This document shows, piece after piece, positions 16,731 through 25,876 of a stretch of DNA of 38,344 nt. The stretch covers positions 1-38,344 of the forward strand of contig JASEJA010000001.1 in assembly GCA_030017755.1 (NCBI GenBank), in the 5' to 3' direction. Made by a program: the position numbers and the translations under genes. Source of the DNA: Candidatus Bathyarchaeota archaeon (GTDB lineage Archaea; Thermoproteota; Bathyarchaeia; Bathyarchaeales; Bathycorpusculaceae). Position 1 is the first letter of the stretch; the number at the start of each line of letters is the position of its first letter. Under the pieces are notes generated by a model. That model did no database searches. It had not been told where the DNA came from and saw nothing but the letters and a program-made list of their open reading frames with translations.

Positions 16731-18923
16731 TTATGGAGGTGGAGCCCAGACTGATGATGTTTTTCCGTAGTCTTTGGCTGCAAAGCCTATGTCTTTCATG
16801 TCAATTTTTCTGTCATTGTTTATGTCGCATCTAAAGTGCCATCTTTCGTGGAGCGGTGGACCATATGTTGCACCGTATGATTTACATGTATAGCCTATGT
16901 CCTTCATGTCCACTTTGCCGTCGTAGTTTACATCTTCTGGTAGCCTATTGCTATAATCATATGGCGGATAATCGGGAAATTCGCTGTGTGGTACGTAGTA
17001 CCACTTCCACAGGTTGTAGAAGTAGATTCCTGGTGAAATTGTGTTGTAGTGCCATCCTACAACCCAGTCGCGTTCGAAGTGGCGACCAACAGCCTGGTAT
17101 AACGGAATGCTTGGAGTTTCTTGTCTTGCTAGCACTTGGATATCATGGTAAATTTGGCACCTTTTCACTGGATCAGACTCTTCGATGCCCTTCTTAATCA
17201 GATCATCCATGGTTGGATTACTGTATTTCTGACATGCTGCAAACGTGCCTTCACTGTGGTAGAACGGAAATGCAAAGTTATGCGGGTCTGGATAGTCAGC
17301 CAACCAGCCGATAATGAAAGTTGCTAACTGACTGCGAACCATGGCGCCTAGGTATGGTTTCCAGTCTATGTTTACGATATTTACCACGAAGCTGGTATGA
17401 TATTTAGCGTTGATAGCATCAATGCCTTCTTTAAGCTTTTCACAAGCTCTTTGCCTTGGAATGTTGCCTGTGTTGTAAGTTACAGTTACAGTGAAGCCTG
17501 TTCCTACGAGTCCTGGAACCTTCGAGAACTCATCATAAGCCTTATCGATATTGTACGTATAGCCCGGTATTGATCCGTCGTAGCATACAAGGCCTGGAAT
17601 GATGGCTGTTGCAGGTGCGATTGCTTCGCCTAGAAACGCCGTCTGCAAATAAGTTGTATAGTCAAAGGCATATGCGAATGCCAATCTTGTGTGTATGCCC
17701 CATGTTGGGTTGCCGAAGAAGTCTCTTGGAATACCGTCTGCGGTGAAGACTCCATAATCATTTATTGTTCCATAGGGGGTTGCTGGATCTACGTCAAACG
17801 TGAAGAACAGCGATCCAACAGCAAGCACTGGAAGTGGATAAGTGCAGCGCAATCCTGGTTGACCGACAATTGTGCCTATGTATTCTCTTGGGACTGCACA
17901 GAAGTCAACATCGCCAGCGAGGAACATGGAGCTTCTCGCTGGCCACTCATAGGCCCATGTTACTGTTGCTGTGTCGACGTATCCGGCTGGTGTTGGGTTT
18001 TTAGCGGGATCTGACGGATATGGTGGTGCAGGCCACTCTGCAGGCCAGCCTCTCCAATAGTTAACGTTTCTCTCAACAGTCCAGTACTTTGCGGCATAGT
18101 CCAAGATCACTAGTTTGTATGGGCCTGTTCCGCACATTATGGGTGAGGGGTCATCCAGTGGTGACACTGCTGGGTCATGGTATGCTAACCAGCTAGTGTA
18201 GTCAGGCCAGTCGCCAGGCCACTCTGGCCTGTGAAGGGTTCCAATAACGTATTCATTTACCCATTGTTTGCTTAGAATGCTCGACCATGACTGCGATAGA
18301 ATTTGCAGGAACGGTGCGTATGGGCCTGGAAAAGCGAGGTTAAACCAGACGTGTGTAGCGTTTGATTCTACGGCATGATCAATCATCTTGCCTACCAATT
18401 CAGCCTCGGGTCCTGGGACAGTTGCAGTGCCGATGTTCCATGCCTCAGCGCCCCAGCTGTTCAGTAATGGTTCATAAAACATCCATTGTGGACCGCCGCA
18501 TCTATCCTGAATCATTCCACGTTCAATGCTATATTCGACATCCTTAGGTGTAAGCAGGTGGCCGCTGGTGAAATTGACATTCTGTCTTATTTTGAATGTG
18601 TATCTATACCGACAGAATAGACCTTCAGGGCTTGTCCAATTGACTTCCTGGAGGGTATACTCCGTCGCAAGCTGTGGAATGAAGTGCTCTAGTGACTCTC
18701 CATCGAAGTATAATAGGGTATCGTAAACGTTGAATATTAGTTCAGCGCTTGCCGTGTCATAGCACCAAGCAGGGTCAACAGTTTCAGGGACGCCGCCCTC
18801 GATTGTTGCAACGTAGATCCCCATAGGTCTTTTGATCACTGGTGCAGCGAAAGCAGGTGTCAGCAGCAAGGATCCAAGCATTAGGAAAACCGAAATTAGA
18901 GCTAATGAAACGACTTTTTTCAT
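16731..18923 (-). CDS. oppA: ABC transporter substrate-binding protein family 5 (OppA/DppA-like) with C-terminal dockerin
   Basis: SBP_bac_5 features (TVDPAWCYDTASAELIFNVYDTLL, TSGHLLTPKDVEYSIER, CGTGPYKL, ADYPDPHNFAFPFYHSEG); C-terminal dockerin EDVNYDGKVDMKDIGYTCKSYG...CDINNDRKIDMKDIGFAAKDYGKT. Confidence 0.93.
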   Translation of the reverse strand: MKKVVSLALISVFLMLGSLLLTPAFAAPVIKRPMGIYVATIEGGVPETVDPAWCYDTASAELIFNVYDTLLYFDGESLEHFIPQLATEYTLQEVNWTSPEGLFCRYRYTFKIRQNVNFTSGHLLTPKDVEYSIERGMIQDRCGGPQWMFYEPLLNSWGAEAWNIGTATVPGPEAELVGKMIDHAVESNATHVWFNLAFPGPYAPFLQILSQSWSSILSKQWVNEYVIGTLHRPEWPGDWPDYTSWLAYHDPAVSPLDDPSPIMCGTGPYKLVILDYAAKYWTVERNVNYWRGWPAEWPAPPYPSDPAKNPTPAGYVDTATVTWAYEWPARSSMFLAGDVDFCAVPREYIGTIVGQPGLRCTYPLPVLAVGSLFFTFDVDPATPYGTINDYGVFTADGIPRDFFGNPTWGIHTRLAFAYAFDYTTYLQTAFLGEAIAPATAIIPGLVCYDGSIPGYTYNIDKAYDEFSKVPGLVGTGFTVTVTYNTGNIPRQRACEKLKEGIDAINAKYHTSFVVNIVNIDWKPYLGAMVRSQLATFIIGWLADYPDPHNFAFPFYHSEGTFAACQKYSNPTMDDLIKKGIEESDPVKRCQIYHDIQVLARQETPSIPLYQAVGRHFERDWVVGWHYNTISPGIYFYNLWKWYYVPHSEFPDYPPYDYSNRLPEDVNYDGKVDMKDIGYTCKSYGATYGPPLHERWHFRCDINNDRKIDMKDIGFAAKDYGKTSSVWAPPP

Positions 18924-19086
18924 TCTCTCCTTCTCCCTCTAATAGTTTTCGCAATAATAAATAGAACTTAGAAGTATTTAATTCTTACGGAAGATTGTTC
19001 AGCTAATTTAATTTTTTATATCTACATGAACAAACTGATGCGTAAAAACCACAAAAGTTTAACCAATTTAGAGGCATAAGGTTAGA

Positions 19087-19299
19087 TTACTCCTCCTCAG
19101 CATTCTGAGTCTGGCGATTCTTCGCTATCCAATTCCTATAACTTCTAAGTAACCACCACGCTACAACCAAAGCAATAATGGAAGACCACATGATAAGAGG
19201 AGGTGCCATCATGATAATCCAAGCAAAAGTTATCGGAACAATCATTATGATTAGGTAAAAAACAACAAGTTTCCAGAACCATCGCTCTTTAAGAAGCAA
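19087..19299 (-). CDS. small membrane protein, two predicted TM helices
   Basis: 70 aa ORF with two hydrophobic stretches. Confidence 0.5.
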   Translation of the reverse strand: MLLKERWFWKLVVFYLIIMIVPITFAWIIMMAPPLIMWSSIIALVVAWWLLRSYRNWIAKNRQTQNAEEE

Positions 19300-19411
19300 C
19301 TTGATCGCCTTCTAAGTACAATTCCACAAAGTAATATTTATTTTTAATGCCGCTAAGAAAACTTTATCTAAAAAGAAAAAGATTTCTAAATTATCCATCG
19401 AAGGGAAAGAA

Positions 19412-19903
19412 ATGAAGAAGAGGAGAAAAACCAAAATCAAAAAGAAAACATTGGCAGTTATAGCGTTTTCCATATTTATAATAATAGTGATCTCGATACT
19501 CAGCACTCAGAAGACTCAAACTAAACCACCAGCAAGAGAATACTTCAAAATCGAAGATGCAGTGGCATTTGTCGAACTTAACCCACTGCAAAATCAAACA
19601 ATAAAAGTAAAAATGCTGAGCTTCAAAATAACACCAATTAAAGGAGATGCGCATTACTTGTCAATCAACCCTGGAGGCAACGTGAAATATGAAGACTGGC
19701 CATGGTTTGAGAAAATAGAGTGTAATAAGACAGTAGACCTAGCTGCGGAAGGAAAAGAGATATTTTATGGAACAACGCCTCTACTGGCTCGAAAAACGGA
19801 AAACGGGTACGCTGTTACTCTTCGCATAACATGCAATGAAACAAGCGACTTGCCAGACGACCAAAAAGTCACAATTTACATTACAGAATTGTTTTCATCT
19901 TAG
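19412..19903 (+). CDS. membrane-anchored hypothetical protein
   Basis: K/R-rich N-terminus, single TM TLAVIAFSIFIIIVISIL, soluble domain. Confidence 0.55.
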   Translation: MKKRRKTKIKKKTLAVIAFSIFIIIVISILSTQKTQTKPPAREYFKIEDAVAFVELNPLQNQTIKVKMLSFKITPIKGDAHYLSINPGGNVKYEDWPWFEKIECNKTVDLAAEGKEIFYGTTPLLARKTENGYAVTLRITCNETSDLPDDQKVTIYITELFSS

Positions 19904-19992
19904 TGAATGCTCAAGGGTAAAAAGGTAACAGAAGCTTTTTTAATTCTCACATTCCTAAGTATAATGGGAAACGAAAAGAGGGAGAAGTCACC

Positions 19993-20241
19993 ATGCGGGG
20001 TTTTCTTGTTGAAATGACAACTCCAACAGATGGATTAGAACGCTTCACCATAAAGATAATAAAACGTTTCAACATCTCACCAAACGAGATAAGGCCAAAG
20101 TTCAGAACTAAACCAAAACCTGGACTAAGCGGCATAATTGTAGGAAGAAACGTAAATGAAAAAGAAGCACAAAAATTCTTGGAAAACTACTTCCGAGAAA
20201 AAGGATTATGGGAACAAGTGCTTACTCTCAAACCAGTTTAG
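19993..20241 (+). CDS. hypothetical protein
   Basis: 82 aa ORF (MRGFLVEMTTPTDGLERFTIKIIKRF...), preceded by gggagaag. Confidence 0.5.
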   Translation: MRGFLVEMTTPTDGLERFTIKIIKRFNISPNEIRPKFRTKPKPGLSGIIVGRNVNEKEAQKFLENYFREKGLWEQVLTLKPV

Positions 20242-20257
20242 AAACATATGTACAGAA

Positions 20258-20671
20258 TTATTGTTCAAAGCCACATGGCGAAGATTTTGCTGAATTAACT
20301 AAGCTTGGTAAGCTATTCTCGACGTATCTCCAAAACTCCTTCTCAAATTTTACCCAATCCTCTTGTGATTTTAACTTCCGCAGAAAAAAGTATCCGCCTC
20401 CAAACATGGTCATCAGCCACGAGCTGACTTTGAAGCCGCTCTCTTTTCCCCCACATAGATCTAACGATATGACAAAATTACTTGGTCGTCCTTCAATTGT
20501 TACATTAACATATCCATCTAACTTAAAATGTGGAGAGTCATCGGCAAGAATCTGATAGCCGTTTGCGATCTTCCCTTTTACTGCTTCAAAATCTTTTTCC
20601 TTAAAAAAGTCACCTATACACTTAGCAAGCAACTCTAAATCAACATTTCTGTTTCTCCAACTTTTTCGCAC
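20258..20671 (-). CDS. hypothetical protein
   Basis: 137 aa ORF with globular composition; no overlapping alternative of comparable quality. Confidence 0.55.
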   Translation of the reverse strand: MRKSWRNRNVDLELLAKCIGDFFKEKDFEAVKGKIANGYQILADDSPHFKLDGYVNVTIEGRPSNFVISLDLCGGKESGFKVSSWLMTMFGGGYFFLRKLKSQEDWVKFEKEFWRYVENSLPSLVNSAKSSPCGFEQ

Positions 20672-20735
20672 GCCAAATCCTCAATAAAAATAATAAGAGG
20701 ATATTTAAAACTTATTAGTTTTGTAAAAAGCATAG

Positions 20736-21236
20736 CTAACCTCGCAATTTTAAAAATAACCCAAGAAGCAAACAACCAATACCAATTGACCCTAAAATAG
20801 GTGAAAGCCATATATAGGGGTAATTATAAACAAGCAGGGTAAGCATCCTTTCTTCAAGTCTATGCCCTGGTGCTGGAAATACAACCAATTCAGGTTTTTC
20901 TGCAACTACCTCCCTATACGAGTAAAGAAGAATAGCAAGGGTCAAAAGGGGCAACGAAGAACAAAGCATCATTGAACAACACTTTCCTTCAAACGTGGTT
21001 TCTGCAAACAATTCAAAGCGTAATGCAAAACCAGCGACAAGGAAGATAACAGAAAATGTAAAGCATAGCGAGTAGATTATTTCGTAAAAAGTGATATTAT
21101 AATACGAGCCATATTCCTTGTATTCTGGAAATGGAATTATATTGAAAAAGCCTACAACAAAAAGGATAAAGCCTAAACTTATCAGTATCACATCTAAATG
21201 TAAACGAATAAAACTAAACAGCCCTCCTGTTCTCAT
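20736..21236 (-). CDS. membrane protein, about 4 TM
   Basis: 166 aa ORF with four hydrophobic stretches. Confidence 0.55.
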   Translation of the reverse strand: MRTGGLFSFIRLHLDVILISLGFILFVVGFFNIIPFPEYKEYGSYYNITFYEIIYSLCFTFSVIFLVAGFALRFELFAETTFEGKCCSMMLCSSLPLLTLAILLYSYREVVAEKPELVVFPAPGHRLEERMLTLLVYNYPYIWLSPILGSIGIGCLLLGLFLKLRG

Positions 21237-21438
21237 AGGTTAATCATTTCCTAATCCTGCACACAATTTCATCACCCAAAAGATACGCGAGTACCAATTA
21301 ATTTACTTTACTTTATGAACATTATTGCTTATACTGCAACCTTCCACCGTAGCTTTTATGTCACGCAATTGGAATATTCACGCCGACCCCCACAACAGCT
21401 AAACGTACGTGTTTGAAAACCTCAAAATCAATAGTGTG

Positions 21439-21450
21439 TTTTAAATAGTT
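21439..21450 (+). promoter_or_regulatory. putative TATA box of the acylphosphatase/coiled-coil pseudogene
   Basis: ttttaaatagtt, conserved in position with ttttaaatagttt upstream of the intact paralog. Confidence 0.5.
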
Positions 21451-21468
21451 AAAGTAAAGAGTCAATTA

Positions 21469-22083
21469 GTGTGTGCTACTGCTATGTCGGAAAAGGCTTA
21501 TGACGTGAAGGCTTCAGGCAGGGTTCAGAGGATCGGCTACAGACGCTTCGTTTTGGAGAACGCTCAAGAACTTGGGTTGAGAGGTTTCGTGCGAAATGAG
21601 GCGGACGGGTCCGTCACAGTTTTTGTCCAAGGAGAGGAAAGCCTAGTCGAACAGTTTTTGAAGAGGATTAAGGAGCCCCACGGCCTGTTGCCATTAAGGA
21701 TTTTGAGGTTAAAGCTGCAGACCTAGATCCAAATTTGAAGTTTTTGAATTTGGCTCTTTGGCTGAGGAACTTCAGGAAGGCTTCGGCTCCATGGAGAAAG
21801 AATTTAGAGACTACAGAGAAGAGTTCAGAGATTATAGACAAGAGTTTGGGGGTTTTGTCGGCAGTTTAGAGACTACAGAGAAGAGTTTAGAGGCTTTGCC
21901 GAGAGAACAAACAAAAACTTTGAGACACTTGCACAAAAGTATGGGGAAATATCCGAAAAATTGACTCAGGTTCTTGAAACGTTACAAAGGGAGTCTGCCG
22001 AGACTAGGAGGGAGCTTACTAGGGCTGTGGACGCCTTGACAGAGCTTATAAAACAGTTCATAGCACAGCGACGTTTTGGTTGA
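21469..22083 (+). pseudogene. acylphosphatase/coiled-coil protein, frameshifted copy of 26757..27407
   Basis: SEKAYDVKASGRVQRIGYRRFVLENAQELGLRGFVRNEADGSVTVFVQGEESLVEQFLKRIKEP, then at least three frame changes before matching the paralog C-terminus (ALTELIKQFIA). Confidence 0.85.
21800..21903 (+). repeat. degenerate 21-nt tandem repeat, 5 units with one 1-nt deletion
   Basis: Units of gaRttYagagaYtaYagRSaa encoding EFRDYRE-type heptads. Confidence 0.75.
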
Positions 22084-22319
22084 TGAGAATTTAAAGATTG
22101 AAGTAGGCGTGTGTGTTTGCAGGAGTACCATGTTTTTCAAGGTCGTTAACTATCGGTACACGTCCTTGGGCGCAGCGAAGGGTGAACAAATGGAGAAGGC
22201 GATTTAAACTTGTGTAGCTAGATTTTGCAATAATACTTCCAAAATTTTTTGGTTCAGTTGTCTTTCTATAAGCAATGGTTAGTAGGGCTGAAGCAACTTA
22301 CTCTTATAATTTTACGACG

Positions 22320-22715
22320 TTATTCGCCAAGTGAATTTATTTTCACCAAAAACTTAAGGTCTCCATGCTTCCTAACAACATCATCAACCAGTCTAACCCT
22401 TAAGCTTTCATCCCTGGAAAATAGAAGATTGCCCCACGTTGAGACGTAGAACTGGAATGGTAGCGGGGCTTTATTGAAAACCTGCAAGTCTATTGGAAAT
22501 CCCATTTCAATTTCCAACTTAGCTGAGAAATCCACCACATAATAAAAGGCTTTAGGGGATTTTCCAACCAAACAGCCACGCCTAAGTCTCTAAAGAATTC
22601 TTTCTATAAAACCTCATAAACATAAGCAAACGAGATTTCGGCAATGCCCTCAAGTTTCTTCCTCAATTTTTCAATAAGCCAGAGCTTCTGCTCAGTGGAT
22701 AGTTTACGGTAATTA
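22320..22715 (-). pseudogene. nucleotidyltransferase (MNT-type) remnant
   Basis: Minus-strand frames: LSTEQKLWLIEKLRKKLEGIAEISFAYVYEVL*KEFFRDLGVAVWLENP, shifted to KAFYYVVDFSAKLEIEMGFPIDLQVFNKAPLPFQF...LLFSRDESLRVR. The GS active-site segment is lost. Confidence 0.65.
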
Positions 22716-23329
22716 AAGCGAGCTCATGAGCTGTAAGTTGTCTAAATTTTCGTTGGCGTATATTTGCAGCTTTTTCACGTAAACTCCTATAGCTGTTAGC
22801 TTCATGGTTATATCATCGCATACGTTGTTGGGAACTAAGAGGCAACCTTCGCGGAGCTTGATTCCTCCAACCTTAGTAACGGCTCCAGTCCCATCTTTCT
22901 CGTAAAGATAGTATTCAACCTTCATTTTGTCCTTATAAGCTAAACCGCTCATACCATAGATAATGACACAAAAAGCTTTCAACTTCGCAGGTTTAGGAAA
23001 AACTTCTAGGGGTAATTTGGCAAAGAGAACTTTTCCGTGAGTAAACAACTCCTCTAGAAATACGGGTTGGCGGCTTCAAGTTCTTCGAGGGTCTGCGGGA
23101 TCACATGTAAATGCATCTTGAGGTTGCCTACGGCTTGGAACAGTTCATTCCAATTTCGCCACATCAGGGCTTTATCTTCAAAAAGGACAAGTAAATCATA
23201 ATCTGAATATACGTTATAGTCTCCTCTTGCAAAACTTCCAAATAGAAAGACTCCTATCACGCCCTGAATTTTTGACAGCATGTCAACAATCTTGTTTAAA
23301 TCTGATATGTGCCTCCCTTCCAAGTGCAT
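22713..23329 (-). pseudogene. nucleotidyltransferase split by a frameshift
   Basis: N-part IGVFLFGSFARGDYNVYSDYDLLVLF...LEAANPYF*; the next frame immediately reads FLEELFTHGKVLFAKLPLEVF.... Confidence 0.75.
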
Positions 23330-23690
23330 TCAAAACACGCTCCATGGCGTCAACGACTTTTTTAGCTCTTTCACCATTAATACCCTCATAACCGAGGGTG
23401 CCATAGGCGCCCCAAAGCTCATCCAAATCCCTAGATAGGGACGGAAATTTCTCCTTAATCCATCGGAGCCTGTTGCTATGCGCACTTCTTGGATGTAAGT
23501 GAAAATGCATTTCCTTCCAGCGCAGCCACAGCCTCAATAGCCTGCTCAACAGTTTTGATTGCCAAATCACCAACAACCATGTACCTTTTCTTGTCAAACT
23601 CCTCTACGAAGGCTAATCTTTTTTCGCGAACCGCTTTGATGTGGATTTCAACGTCGCTCAGGGCTGTCTCGTTATATAGATAAGCTTTTT
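23283..23690 (-). pseudogene. HEPN/PaREP1-like protein split by a frameshift
   Basis: LSDVEIHIKAVREKRLAFVEEFDKKRYMVVGDLAIKTVEQAIEAVAALEG, then in another frame MHFHLHPRSAHSNRLRWIKEKFPSLSRDLDELWGAYGTLGYEGINGERAKKVVDAMERVLNAL. Confidence 0.65.
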
Positions 23691-24026
23691 CTTACACATA
23701 AGAATTTCATTGCCACCACTGTTAAGCATGCATCTGACTAGCTCGCGTTTTTGACTATTCTTCCTTCTCAGGCTTAGTCTGAGGATGTGTCTGGGTCAGC
23801 AAACAACTTGTCAGAAAGATGTTCTCCCCATTCCCTGTCTTTTCCAAGGGATATGCGGGCAATTCTTGCTTGCGCACGCTATTTCTAGTGAAAAGTTGCG
23901 GATAACATGGGAGGTGATGGTTTCCTGGGGTATCAGTAGAGAAAGTAGGCACATACGTTAGTTTGGGACAAGTCTCAATATTGATTTACACTGCAAAAAT
24001 TCATCTTTAGAAAATATTTTCAGCCT

Positions 24027-24320
24027 TTACCGTTCCTCAATCTTCTTAAGTTGCCGTTTATACATTGCAACGATTTCCTCAACGGTTGTTGCATCTTCCG
24101 CCGCCTTGTCAAGCCTGTAGTTTCCAGTGAAGCGTGGAAACCTAATTGCCAATCCGCTTCCTTTTCGTATAGTGTACATGGCACATGTGTGTACTGGACT
24201 CAGAGTTATTTCAGCAACTAAGACTTCAATAACCACAGCGGTTTAAACCAACATCGGCTTCAATAATAGAATTAACTCCCGGTTGCTTATGCTGAATACG
24301 TGTTTCCCCTCATTATTGTT
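24027..24320 (-). pseudogene. 3'-terminal fragment of ATP-dependent DNA ligase (duplicate of the 28649..30412 C-terminus)
   Basis: [69 protein letters not shown] vs [69 protein letters not shown]; upstream homology continues with a 1-nt deletion. Confidence 0.9.
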
Positions 24321-24389
24321 GCCAGCTAGTAGAATAGTAGATTTAAATAAATCTTATGCTTTAAAATTTACAAGAATAAAGTGTCTTAG

Positions 24390-24695
24390 ATGTTAAAGTT
24401 TCACAAGGACATATTAAAGGAATTCAAGTCGGTTGGCAAACATGCAAAGATTATACTTTTTGGTTCCCTGGCTAGGGGCGATTATAGGCTGGATTCTGAC
24501 ATTGACTTAGCGATAATGACAAGAGACAGAAGCTTGATGAAGCTATCCTCGTCTATTGCTGATAAGATACTCGTGGAATACGGGAAGCTCGTGTCGCTCA
24601 AGTTCATAGGTGAGGAAGACTTCGATAAGGAGGATTCCCCTATTAAAGACGAAATTAAAAAGGGGATGGTGATATATAACGGAAGAAACCGTTAA
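24390..24695 (+). CDS. minimal nucleotidyltransferase, MntA-like antitoxin candidate
   Basis: ILFGSLARGDYRLDSDIDLAIMTRD. Confidence 0.85.
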   Translation: MLKFHKDILKEFKSVGKHAKIILFGSLARGDYRLDSDIDLAIMTRDRSLMKLSSSIADKILVEYGKLVSLKFIGEEDFDKEDSPIKDEIKKGMVIYNGRNR

Positions 24696-24735
24696 ACTCC
24701 GAATAAGAGAAGAACTTGATACGGCAAAAAGAAGG

Positions 24736-25074
24736 TTGAAAGCGGCTAAACTCCTTCTTGAAGAAGGCATGTTGGATGACGCTGTAAACAGAGCATACTA
24801 CTCCTTTTTCCACGCCGCTAAAGCTATGCTTAACGTTTTAGGATTCGATGCAAAAACACATTCAGGTTTAATATCAGAGTTCGGATTAAGAATAATAAAA
24901 ACAAACCTGTTAGACAAAAAATTTGCGGAATACTTTAGAAGGGCTTTTGAGATGAGAGAAAGCAGCGACTACGAAATAGGCGTGATATTCGGGGAAGAGG
25001 AAGTGCAAACGCTTCTCAAAAACGCAGAAGAATTTTTGAAAAAGGCCCAAGAGTTCACTGCGAAGAGACTTTAA
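24736..25074 (+). CDS. HEPN-domain protein, HepT-like toxin candidate
   Basis: AVNRAYYSFFHAAKAMLNVLGFDAKTHSGLISEFG contains R-X6-H (RAYYSFFH). Coding similarity extends upstream of the called TTG start. Confidence 0.8.
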   Translation: MKAAKLLLEEGMLDDAVNRAYYSFFHAAKAMLNVLGFDAKTHSGLISEFGLRIIKTNLLDKKFAEYFRRAFEMRESSDYEIGVIFGEEEVQTLLKNAEEFLKKAQEFTAKRL

Positions 25075-25098
25075 ACTTAAGCGTGCGCTGCTACTTTG

Positions 25099-25577
25099 CT
25101 AAAACATTAGATATATTATGTATATGTAAAAACTGAGGAGTATGGCTAGAACCATAGCAGTTTCGATGACGTTTACGAATTGTTGGTGAAATCTAAGCTT
25201 CCAAATGAAAGCTTCAGCGACGTTATACATAGGTCGCTCAAAAAAGGGATGGTTAAGAGACATCGCAGGTTCGCTGACCATTAGCGACAAAAATGCCAAC
25301 CTACCGTTGCCATTTTTGCCGGAAACATCTCCGCATAGAGAGCCGCCTAATAGCAACATGCCATCGCCGATGTCCGTTGCATTCCACGAGGGATACTTGG
25401 CTCCAACAAATCCGCCAGGAATGACTTTCAAGACCTTTAACTCGCTTGAGTTGTAAACTATCAAGACTTGCCAAGCGTATAAATCCTCTACATTGATAAT
25501 GTCAACAGCTACGGTAAAGTTTCCAATAATTACAGGTTCTCGGCTTGCCTCCTCAGGTGACGGCTGAACAAAAAACC
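25099..25577 (-). pseudogene. cohesin-domain gene remnant
   Basis: Minus frame ARFFVQPSPEEASREPVIIGNFTVAVDIINVEDLYAWQVLIVYNSSELKVLKVIPGGFVG...GGSLCGDVSGKNGNGRLAFLSLMV. No start codon or signal peptide visible. Confidence 0.7.
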
Positions 25578-25579
25578 TT

Positions 25580-25741
25580 GCTAAAACGTACCCGGATGTT
25601 GAGGAAAACTTTGAAGAGGAAAGGAATCCGCTTATAGACGAGATTAAAAGGGAATTGTGATTTACGATGGGGGAAAACGTTAAAATTCGAACAAAAGAAG
25701 AGATGGAGACAATAATTCAAAATACAGATGAATTTTTATAA
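25580..25741 (+). pseudogene. deleted NT-HEPN module remnant
   Basis: EENFEEERNPLIDEIKRE (NT C-terminus with 1-nt shift), then MGENVKIRTKEEME joined to TIIQNTDEFL (HEPN start and end, middle missing). Confidence 0.7.
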
Positions 25742-25876
25742 GCATCTTGAAAATTCATAGAGAAAACTTAGCAAACTTCGCCTACCTATTTAATTTTAAT
25801 ACTGCCTATCAAGCTAGAAAACCTACAAGTAAGAATACATTTAAAGCTTCGCATTACTATTACACAGTGAAAATCC

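Noticed and set aside
21469-22083. Programmed frameshifting in the acylphosphatase pseudogene
   Set aside because: Multiple indels of differing position relative to an intact paralog fit decay better; no slippery site with downstream structure was evident.
22713-23048. Stand-alone 111-aa gene
   Set aside because: The frame continues seamlessly from the nucleotidyltransferase ending at 23054, so treated as the 3' part of one frameshifted gene.
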